The notes beneath the pieces were generated by a model, which saw only the letters and a list, made by a program, of their open reading frames with translations, searched no databases and was not told where the DNA came from. Source: Entophlyctis helioformis (Eukaryota > Chytridiomycota > Chytridiomycetes > Chytridiales > Chytriomycetaceae). From it: 12,886 nucleotides of DNA. Made by a program: the position numbers and the translations under genes. Below are positions 1 to 5,747 of the stretch, piece by piece. Location of the stretch: NCBI GenBank assembly GCA_025526915.1, contig JAHLKH010000430.1:1-12886 (forward strand), read 5' to 3'. The first letter of the stretch is position 1. Every line of letters begins with the position of its first letter.

Positions 1-2
1 TC

Positions 3-948
3 GACTATGCCACAGGTTGGGTTGTTTGCCAAGCCATATGCGCGCCGGGATGCAGCCACGTTTGCCAAGTTCCTCTTTGACGAGATCCTGATGAATTACG
101 GCGCGCCGATCGAGATTGTCTCGGACCGCGGCTCCAACTTCATGGCCGAAGCGATTCAAGAGTATCTTCGGCTGCAGGAGATCCAGCACTTGCCTAGTAC
201 ACCGTTCCACCCGCGGACCAACGGCGCAGTCGAACGCATGCATCGCACTTTGGGCGACGTCCTCACGAAGCTCTGCCGCGGCTCGCCTGAACGCTGGGAC
301 GTGTATCTGCCTCAAGCTGTGTTTGCCCTCCGCACTCGCATACACTCGGTCACGGGTTTCTCGCCATTCTACCTCATGTATGGAGTTGAGCCGCGTCTGC
401 CTGGTGATGATGCGCCGCCACTCGAGTATGACCTGCGCGACCCAGACGACCTTGCTGCATGGACATCCCGCGAGTTGGAGGATCTCGGTTTGGATCGCGC
501 AGCCGCCCACATTTGCCGCCGGCGCCAGGCCGAACGCATGAAGGCAAGCTACGACGGCACCAACAAGGTCCAAGCCGCGCGTTTCGACATTGGGGAGTAC
601 GTCAAGATGTGGCACCACGACAAGCACAAGTTCGAGTTTTGGTGGATTGGCCCCTTTATTGTGACCGACCAAGGACCCAACGACACTTATCGGCTGATGC
701 GTCCCAACGGTTCTGCTGTCGACACCCTCGTGAACGGCGACCACCTTGCACCATACTACAGCCCCAACCGCGACGTGTTCTATGGCGGTTCACCCAACCA
801 GCCGCTGCGACAAGAGCCGCCTGTTCCGCCATCTGCACCTACGGTCGTTCCTGCAGCTCCGTCTCTGATCCCACGCACTTCTGCTGGCATCCCCATTGTG
901 CAGTCTGCGCGTGCACTTCGAGAGTCGCGAGGACGCGCCACAAGCTAA
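3..948 (+). pseudogene. Element 1: end of gypsy pol (integrase core and C-terminus), frameshifted
   Basis: This is the 3' part of a Ty3/gypsy polyprotein. The integrase joins retrotransposon cDNA to host DNA. The second and third catalytic residues are visible: the D of SDRGSNF and the E of NGAVERMH, exactly 35 residues apart (D,D-35-E). A GPF motif follows in WWIGPFIV, then a Pro-rich tail of about 60 residues and a TAA at 946. There is no chromodomain. The first residues, DYATGWVV, lie in the frame starting at base 3, whereas the rest (AKPYARRDAATF) starts at 28 in another frame. Comparison with element 3, which reads DYATRWVVAKAY unbroken, implies one extra T in the run at 25-27. The Met at 7 is therefore an artefact of the shifted frame, not a start. 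Element 3 carries a clear but diverged homologue. The upstream gene lies outside the window. Confidence 0.88.
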
Positions 949-959
949 GGGGGGAGACC
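949..959 (+). other. Polypurine tract of element 1
   Basis: GGGGGGAGACC directly follows the pol stop codon and directly precedes a TGTTAG LTR start. This is the position and composition of the plus-strand primer of an LTR retrotransposon. Element B has the same GGGGGGAG core. Confidence 0.75.
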
Positions 960-1253
960 TGTTAGACCCTCACGTCCGCACCGCCACACGCGTCTTGGTG
1001 CACAGGCTGCTTGGCTTGTGAGTCATACCCGGCACAGCCACCTTCTAGAATTCCATCGAACTCTGGCCTGCCCGCGAGCTGAGGAACACCACAGAACCTT
1101 GAACCGCAGCGCCACTCCCTCTCCGGCTATAAATAGCCCTGCTCTCTCTTCTGCTGAATGAACTCCAGATCTGATCTCACGAGCTAGTCGCCTACGCCCC
1201 TTGCCCGGCCTGCCTCTCCCCTGCGGTCGATCTCGTGTCCAACACACAAGAGG
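960..1253 (+). mobile_element. 3' LTR of element 1, probably cut by insertion of element 3
   Basis: The LTR starts with TG just after the polypurine tract and contains a TATA box. It shows no A1/A2 tandem block, unlike every other LTR here. The LTR of element 3 begins at 1254 with no intervening DNA, so this LTR is either complete near 1248 (a CA dinucleotide) or truncated at agagg (1249-1253), which would be the left TSD of element 3. I favour truncation because the expected second half is missing. The right-hand remainder would lie outside the window. Confidence 0.65.
1128..1136 (+). promoter_or_regulatory. TATA box in the element 1 LTR
   Basis: TATAAATAG sits in a GC-rich LTR and is a canonical Pol II TATA element. 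Initiation would be expected near 1156-1160. Confidence 0.6.
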
Positions 1254-1261
1254 TGTGACGG

Positions 1262-1329
1262 CTGCTCGTACAGTGTCACTCAGCAATGTTGGTAGCGAAG
1301 TCACTTCATTGTGGATCTGGTGAACATAC
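1262..1329 (-). other. Candidate intron in R of LTR-D (68 nt)
   Basis: The sequence starts GTATGT, a perfect 5' splice-site consensus, immediately after block A1, which ends AGCAG. It ends with the AG of A2. A branch-like GTGAC or CTGAG lies 15-25 nt upstream of the AG. The whole unit is spacer plus second block. It carries ATG codons, while the blocks do not. Splicing is inferred from sequence only. Confidence 0.5.
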
Positions 1330-1399
1330 CTGCTCGTACAGTGTCACTCAGCAATGTTGGTAGCGAAGTGACTAGCACGAGCATGCAGGACGGGACCGC

Positions 1400-1406
1400 T
1401 TTTATA
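1400..1406 (-). promoter_or_regulatory. TATA box of LTR-D
   Basis: TATAAAA on the - strand. The first T lies 29 nt upstream of the 8-nt segment TGCTAGTC (1377-1370) that abuts block A1. That is the usual TATA-to-start spacing, and it independently places the RNA 5' end just before A1. Confidence 0.7.
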
Positions 1407-1526
1407 GAGGTCCCAGATCTGGCAGAAGCTTATTTGAGAGGTTCCAGAAAGTTCCCAGATGTGGCCGTGCACCACGTCAATGACGAGACTAACAGCGGAA
1501 CTTGGTAGTCGTACTGGCGCGCAACA

Positions 1527-1537
1527 TTCCTCCCGTC
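1527..1537 (-). other. Polypurine tract of element 3
   Basis: GACGGGAGGAA on the - strand lies between the pol stop (1540-1538) and the TGTTGCGC start of the LTR. Confidence 0.7.
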
Positions 1538-2193
1538 TTAGATGGAGGCACGTCCCTGTGCCGATTGCTCTGGGTTTGGACGCGCACGTTGGACAATGGG
1601 GATACCACGGTGATCGCGTTGCGGCCCTGTGGTTGATGTCGGTGCTGCTGGTGCCGTGATGCGTGGCGGAGCGGCTGCTGCTGCTGGAACTGGCATGAGC
1701 GGCTGGTTGGACGAACCTCCATAGAACACGTCCGTCTGCGGGCTGTAGTAGGGGGCGAGGTGGTCGCCGTTGACGAGATTCTCGAGCATGGATCCGTTGG
1801 CGCGCATCAGCCGGTACGTGTCGTTGGGGCAGACCTCCTGCACGATGTATGGTCCGGTCCAGGACAGCTCAAACTTGGTCTTGTCGTGGTGCTTCTGCTT
1901 GACGTACTCGCCCACGACAAACCGGTCTGCGCGCACCGTGTGCGCCGTGTTGTACTGCTCCTCCATGCATTTGGCCTGAGCCTGCGATCGCACGTACGCG
2001 GCCTGGCGTGCGAGACCGACCTCGTCGAGACTGCGGGCGGTCCAGGCGGCCATGTCCTGCCAGTCCTTGGGATCGTACTCGTGCGGCAGGCTGTCATCTC
2101 CGAGTAGGCGCGGCTCGACTCCAAAGAGCAAGTAGAACGGCGAGTAGCCCGTGACCTCATGGCGGCGCGTGCGCAGCGCGAGCAGGGCCTGCG
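1538..2193 (-). CDS. Element 3 pol, final segment: integrase C-terminus
   Basis: This is the end of the integrase and of the polyprotein, separated from the rest by element A. Visible features are an S-P-F-Y-L-L-F-G-V-E-P stretch typical of gypsy integrases after the catalytic core, a basic and charged linker, the GPY motif in SWTGPYIV, then NDTYRLMRANG and NGDHLAPYYS, which are also present in element 1. An Ala/Pro-rich tail of about 70 residues ends at TAA 1540-1538. No chromodomain is present. The frame enters at the TSD (2193-2189) and continues exactly from the segment ending at 10123 when one TSD copy is removed. The catalytic residues are on that other segment. Confidence 0.88.
2189..2193. 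repeat. TSD of element A, left copy (ctgcg)
   Basis: This 5-bp direct repeat flanks element A exactly. The partner is at 10123-10127. Five base pairs is the usual Ty3/gypsy TSD length. Confidence 0.93.
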
Positions 2194-2380
2194 TGTGAGG
2201 TGTATCGGTGGACTGGCAGATAATACTGCAGTAGGGCTCTTAGATTCATTGGTTACATGGAGCAGAGGGGGTTCGGGATCTACCTGCAGTAGGGCTCTTA
2301 GAGAGCAGCTGGGGAAGATGGCATTGCGCGTAGCAGGCAAATGGCAATGGCGGGTCGCGTGGCCGGTGCCGCGGCTTACA
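2194..2380 (-). repeat. LTR-A, 3' copy (187 bp)
   Basis: On the - strand it begins TGTAAGCC and ends CCTCACA. It appears identical to 9936-10122. It contains the 8-mer AGCTGCTC at 2310-2303, directly followed by block A1 (2302-2284). A 39-bp spacer starting GTAGAT follows, then the identical block A2 (2244-2226). No TATA box is seen. Confidence 0.94.
2226..2283 (-). other. Candidate intron in R of LTR-A, 3' copy (58 nt)
   Basis: It runs from GTAGAT, directly after A1 (...CTACTGCAG), to the AG ending A2. The same unit in the 5' LTR is 9968-10025. The branch site is weak (TCTAAG). The interval contains two ATGs (one is ATGTAA) that splicing would remove ahead of gag. Confidence 0.42.
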
Positions 2381-2745
2381 CCCCCCCTTGCCGAGACTCT
2401 CCTGGAGAGAAGGCCAGGCAGATGGTGAGGCATAAGAAGAAGCAGGTACCGAGATACGGGACACGCCAGGGGCAGGAGAGGATTTGGAGAGACGCGCACT
2501 ACGGCGAACTGCAGGTGCACGAGAGGGAGCCGGAGGGGAGGGAGCAGGAGTAGGAGCAGGGATAGGATCAGGTGCAGGAGCAGGAGCAGGAGCAGGTGTG
2601 GTAGCAGGAGCAGGAGTGGTAGCAGGGGTGGTCGGTGGGCAATTGTTGGGCGACTTGCGTTTCCTGGTGCGAGTGCGGTGGGGCGGGAGCGCGTGAGATG
2701 CCTTGAAGGCAGCCAAGAGATCGGGTGCGGTGTCTGCAAGCTCGT
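2246..2745 (-). CDS. Element A pol, last segment: end of chromodomain and Pro/Ala-rich tail
   Basis: This is the continuation of element A pol beyond the element B insertion. It opens with the last residues of the chromodomain (ELADTAPDLLAAFKAS). A basic stretch RTRTRKRK follows, then a low-complexity Pro/Ala/Thr region encoded by a GC-rich repeat at about 2550-2635, and a RRSARLSKS basic patch. The frame does not stop before the LTR. It crosses the polypurine tract and ends at about 2246, inside the 3' LTR, so the last 45 or so residues are LTR-encoded. Joined through one TSD copy, the frame is continuous with the segment ending at 4688. The tail has no recognised fold. Confidence 0.8.
2381..2390 (-). 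other. Polypurine tract of element A
   Basis: CAAGGGGGGG on the - strand is directly followed by the LTR start TGTAAG. It is also coding (see the pol tail). Confidence 0.85.
2741..2745. repeat. TSD of element B, left copy (ctcgt)
   Basis: Perfect 5-bp repeat partnered with 4688-4692. Removing element B and one copy restores the chromodomain frame. Confidence 0.93.
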
Positions 2746-2768
2746 TGTAACGGATGCTCGGTCGCGGT

Positions 2769-2801
2769 CACGTGATCCACGTGATCCACGTGACCCACGT
2801 G
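2769..2801 (+). promoter_or_regulatory. Array of four CACGTG E-boxes in U3 of LTR-B
   Basis: CACGTG occurs at 2769, 2778, 2787 and 2796, an exact 9-bp period. The array is repeated at 4443-4475 and in the solo LTR (11699-11731). CACGTG is the palindromic site of bHLH factors such as the Cbf1/Pho4 type. The likely role is an enhancer. LTR-C has a single copy. Confidence 0.6.
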
Positions 2802-2906
2802 ACCGGACAGACATTGTCGGGCCGCACCGGCCGCTCTGGTTTCCCCCGTTCTTGCAGTCGTCTGCCCGCCGTTCCCCTGCGTGCATACTCACTGCCCCGA
2901 GACCAG

Positions 2907-2981
2907 GTCTGTGCTGCCTCCCAATGAAGTAGTCGTCTGCCCGCCGTTCCCCTGCGTGCATACTCACTGCCCCGAGACCAG
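2907..2981 (+). other. Candidate intron in R of LTR-B, left copy (75 nt)
   Basis: It starts GTCTGT immediately after A1 and ends with the AG of A2. A branch-like TACTCAC lies about 20 nt upstream of that AG. Homologous units are 4581-4655 and, on the - strand, 11593-11519. The spacer carries CAATGAA. Confidence 0.5.
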
Positions 2982-3013
2982 CCGGCAAGCCCGTCTGGTG
3001 GCCCAGTACTACA

Positions 3014-3021
3014 GCAAGAAC
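3014..3021 (+). other. Self-complementary primer-binding site of element B
   Basis: GCAAGAAC directly after the LTR is the exact reverse complement of GTTCTTGC (2848-2855), the 8 nt before block A1. No TGG typical of a tRNA 3'-end site is present. This matches Tf1-type self-priming, in which the RNA 5' end is the primer. Confidence 0.7.
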
Positions 3022-3439
3022 CCAACTTTTTTTTCGGTCGGGGCAGCATTGGTGAGCTTGGCTGGACATCCTCGCCGCCTCTGCTGCCTCGGCTGGAACC
3101 AGGGCCTGCTGGCGGTCGGCAGTCTTGCCACCCAGGCCCTGCGGAGTTGCGCCTCGAGTCTCGCACACTGGACGTCCTTGTCTCAACGCTCCTGTGCTCT
3201 CGCGGCATCTGCTTGTCGACACTTGCCGCTGTGCACCAGCGCACTTTTTTTCATGCGTCTTGGTCAGCAGCTGGCAGTGGGCAGTGTCGTCATCCACCCA
3301 CCGGCTCTGGCATCCTATGCCTCTTTACAGCCGCCTCACACTCGCCTTCCGTCGCATGGTTTGATATCTGCCAGCATCAGCTCGCTCGCCAGCATCAGCT
3401 CCACCTGCTTGTCACCGCATCTGCTTCTGGATATTGTCT

Positions 3440-3578
3440 CCAGGCATGCTCTGTGCCTCCTGTGAGAGGAGTTGGGGCGGGATCCACAGCCGATCACCAC
3501 TTACACCCTCAACTGCACCGCTGCAACTTTCGTCAGCCGCCACAACCACGCCGATCAGTCCTGACCACATCTGGATCA
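3440..3578 (+). repeat. Diverged internal repeat of element B, copy 1
   Basis: It starts ccaggcatgctctgtgcctc and ends ggatcagc. It corresponds to 3864-4002, offset about 424-426 bp, with scattered substitutions and short indels. A GAGAGGAG...GGGATCC core is shared. Confidence 0.7.
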
Positions 3579-3863
3579 GCACGTCAGTATCGGCATTCGC
3601 TTCAGCACGGCACGGCCTGCATCTGCCACAGCTGCATTGTCCGCCATATCAACCACCACTGGATCGGCTTGTGCCTCGCTGCTTCTGCAGCACGATGTTC
3701 TCGTCGACGGGCGCGTTCATCACCTCGGCCTTGGCAGCATCAGCCGCCTCAGCCACCCAGCCGCCATTGGTCTCGGCATCAGCATCCATCGGCCACAGCC
3801 TGCAGACACCAGCCCCAGCACGTTGCACATCTGTAGCTCAGCATCAGCTCCTGGACCGGGTAT

Positions 3864-4002
3864 CCAGGCCATGCTCGGTGCCTCTTGCGAGAGGAGTCTG
3901 GGGTGGGATCCCTTTTGGATCGCCACTTGAACCCACACTGCGTCCCTGACCAGCCATCAGCCGCCACCCTACACCGTACGGCTCTGACCACATTCGGATC
4001 AG
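3864..4002 (+). repeat. Diverged internal repeat of element B, copy 2
   Basis: Partner of 3440-3578. It contains the same gagaggag, gtggctctgaccacat-like and ggatcagc landmarks in the same order. Confidence 0.7.
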
Positions 4003-4150
4003 CTTACACCAACACGGCCACGCACGTCAGCTCGGTCACCACCGGCACGATCTCGCAGCCGCTGTCGCCTTTCCATCCTGATCGCCGCACCATCCGGCTT
4101 GTCCACCTGTTCATGTGTCTGTTGACCATGTTCACCCTCTCGGCCCTGAT

Positions 4151-4267
4151 CTGTCCACCTCTCCACCTTTCCCTCTTCCATCCAATCCACCTCTCCATCT
4201 CTCCCCCCTCCATCCAATCCATCTCTCCATCTCTTCCCCTTCCATCCACTCCATCTCTCTCTCTCCT
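4151..4267 (+). repeat. Pyrimidine-rich imperfect tandem repeat
   Basis: Three or so imperfect copies of a unit of about 30 bp of the form tccatccaatccacctctcc, almost purely C/T on this strand. The glycine/glutamate/tryptophan-rich ORFs on the other strand are translations of this repeat. Confidence 0.75.
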
Positions 4268-4411
4268 TGTTGCTCTGTGCGCACGGTTCCCCGTCCTGTG
4301 TCCTTCGCGTCCATTGTTGCCCACACCTCTGCTTCTTGTGTGTGCAACGCCCATGCATCCTCTTAGTCGCTGTTCATCCACTCTTCTTTCTTATGAGTGG
4401 CTGTCTACGCT

Positions 4412-4419
4412 GGGGGGAG
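4412..4419 (+). other. Polypurine tract of element B
   Basis: GGGGGGAG directly precedes the right LTR. It is the same core as in element 1. Confidence 0.85.
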
Positions 4420-4687
4420 TGTAACGGATGCTCGGTCGCGGTCACGTGATCCACGTGATCCACGTGACCCACGTGACCGGACAGACATTGTCGGGCCGCA
4501 CCGGCCGCTCTGGTTTCCCCCGTTCTTGCAGTCGTCTGCCCGCCGTTCCCCTGCGTGCATACTCACTGCCCCGAGACCAGGTCTGTGCTGCCTCCCAATG
4601 AAGTAGTCGTCTGCCCGCCGTTCCCCTGCGTGCATACTCACTGCCCCGAGACCAGCCGGCAAGCCCGTCTGGTGGCCCAGTACTACA
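4420..4687 (+). repeat. LTR-B, right copy of element B (268 bp)
   Basis: It reads identical to 2746-3013. Its landmarks are shifted by 1,674: E-boxes 4443-4475, 8-mer 4522-4529, A1 4530-4580, candidate intron 4581-4655. Confidence 0.95.
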
Positions 4688-4692
4688 CTCGT
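4688..4692. repeat. TSD of element B, right copy (ctcgt)
   Basis: Partner of 2741-2745. Confidence 0.93.
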
Positions 4693-5746
4693 CTTCCGAT
4701 CGCCAGCAGTTTGCTTCGCTGCCATAGCCAGCGTAGGAGACCAGGAACTTGTGCTTCTTGCGGTCCGACTTGACATCCAGAATGGCGTCAATCTCCCAGA
4801 GCTTGTCGCCATCGTCAGTCTGATCCACAGGGCCAGGCTCAGCAGGGTGCGGTTGGTCTGGGAACGCGTCGGTAGGGCTGATGTGCGGCTTGAGCAGGCT
4901 GACATGGAACCAAGGGTGGCTGACGTGTAGCGACGGCGGCAGCTCAAGCTTGCAGTTGAGGTTGTCTAGCCGTGTGTCAATCTCAGTGATCGGAAAGGGA
5001 CCCAGCCACAGAGCGCGGGCCAGAGTGGGGCGTTGAGTGTCTGGCGACCAGTTGATGCCGTCGGCTGAAAGCATGACCATGTCGCCGACCTTGTAGGCTG
5101 GGGCGTCTCGTCGGCGCTTGTCAGCCTGTCGCTTCTGCATGGCCTGCGCGTGGGTGAGGTTGGTTGTGGCCGTCGCGCGTGCCGCAGCAAGAGAGGCGAC
5201 CAGGTCGCGGACAGAGCTCGGCGACGATGCCGGTGGCTCATGCGGGAACATGCGCGGCGAGAGAGCAAAGGCGAGATAGAACGGCGAGAACCCAGTGGAT
5301 GCACTGACCGACTCGTTGATGGCGGCGACGGCAGCCGGAACGAGCGACTCCCAGTTGGCGCCCGAGTAGTTGGCAAACTTGGACAGGATGGACTTGAGCG
5401 TGCGGATGGTGCGCTCCGACTGGCCGTCGGTCTGCTGGTGGCGAGCCGTGGACATCATCTGTGAGATACCGGCGGCAGAGCAGAGGCTGGTCCAAAAGTC
5501 CGAGCAGAACTTGCTGTCGCGGTCGGTGACGAGCGAGGTCGGCAGGCCCTTGCCGGCGAAGACCCAGCGGTTGAGGAACAGGCGAGCGAGCTGCTCGGCT
5601 GTGACGGTGCGTTTGCATGGGATGGCCTCGACAAGCTTTGTCAAACGGTCGACAATCACGAAAACGGCGTCGTTGCCCGTGTCGCTGGCTGGCGGACACA
5701 TCGCGAGGTCGCAGGCCACCGAGACAAACCGGTCGGCAGGGACGGG
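4688..5746 (-). CDS. Element A pol, second part: integrase core, GPF module and chromodomain
   Basis: This is the frame that continues element A integrase after the frameshift at 5744-5747. The catalytic D,D-35-E triad is intact: D in VACDLAM, D in VTDRDSKF and E in GQSERTIR, with the last two 35 residues apart. KVGDMVML and WLGPFPI (the GPY/F module) follow, then HVSHPWFHVSLLKPH, typical of chromoviruses. Next comes a chromodomain starting LWEIDAILDV with KFLVSYAGYG and CWRSEDE. Chromodomains direct integration to modified histones. The domain is interrupted after EDE by element B and finishes at 2745 onward. Part of a single polyprotein, so no own start is expected. Confidence 0.9.
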
Positions 5747-5747
5747 G
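5744..5747 (-). other. 1-nt frameshift in element A pol (C run)
   Basis: The - strand reads CTACCCCGTCCC. Upstream, the frame gives GLLHPLP and then turns to Arg/Pro-rich nonsense. Dropping one C gives LPVPADRFVSVACD, the expected integrase sequence. A homopolymer slip or a sequencing error is likelier than programmed frameshifting, since this is the middle of integrase. Confidence 0.8.

Larger units (their letters stand above)
1254..1526 (-). repeat. LTR-D: 3' LTR of element 3 (273 bp)
   Basis: Read on the - strand it begins TGTTGCGC right after the polypurine tract and ends CCGTCACA. It contains a TATA box at 1406-1400, an 8-nt segment TGCTAGTC at 1377-1370, two identical 40-bp blocks (A1 1369-1330, A2 1301-1262) separated by 28 bp, and a U5 of only 8 bp. 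The outer boundary at 1254 is inferred from the terminal CA and the analogous ends of the other LTRs. Confidence 0.8.
2746..3013 (+). repeat. LTR-B, left copy of element B (268 bp)
   Basis: It begins TGTAACGG and ends TACTACA. Its order is four CACGTG boxes (2769-2801), GTTCTTGC at 2848-2855, block A1 2856-2906 (51 bp, ending ACCAG), spacer 2907-2930 starting GTCTGT, identical block A2 2931-2981, then a 32-bp U5. A diverged solo copy is at 11487-11754. Confidence 0.95.
3014..4419 (+). other. Interior of element B, no recognisable gene
   Basis: About 1.4 kb with open frames on both strands but no retroviral motif, no consistent codon bias and no family I recognise. It holds a T8 run (about 3026-3033), a diverged duplication (3440-3578 and 3864-4002) and a pyrimidine-rich tract (4151-4267). 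It is probably a structural or packaging template only. Confidence 0.75.
2746..4687 (+). mobile_element. Element B: non-autonomous LTR retrotransposon (1,942 bp)
   Basis: Two 268-bp LTRs that appear identical flank a 1,406-bp interior without recognisable gag or pol. The + orientation is set by a primer-binding site GCAAGAAC just after the left LTR, which is complementary to GTTCTTGC inside the LTR, and by a GGGGGGAG polypurine tract just before the right LTR. TSD ctcgt is on both sides. It resembles a small LARD-type element that must be mobilised in trans. Element A is not an obvious donor because its LTR differs, although the priming strategy is shared. Confidence 0.92.

Noticed and set aside
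1023..1304. Small ORF across the boundary between the element 1 and element 3 LTRs
   Set aside because: It spans two unrelated LTRs and has no homology I recognise.
2226..2302. Paired blocks as assembly duplications
   Set aside because: They recur with different sequences in five LTR families and in both LTRs of elements A and B, always with the same AG|GT edge.
1807..3297. Long - strand ORF of about 500 codons
   Set aside because: It runs across the element B LTR, the element A tail, LTR-A and element 3 in a non-coding frame. Its composition is low complexity (Leu/Pro/Arg).
3147..3836. Open frames in the element B interior
   Set aside because: Overlapping frames of similar length exist on both strands, no motif is recognisable, and composition follows the repeats.
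4397..4606. ORF with an Arg-Asp-Pro repeat (RDPRDPRDPRD)
   Set aside because: It is the translation of the 9-bp CACGTG array in LTR-B. It appears in each LTR copy and has no other support.
5238..5743. The last 165 or so codons of the element A pol ORF
   Set aside because: Downstream of the frameshift the frame is a shadow (Arg/Pro/His-rich). The true integrase continues in the neighbouring frame.
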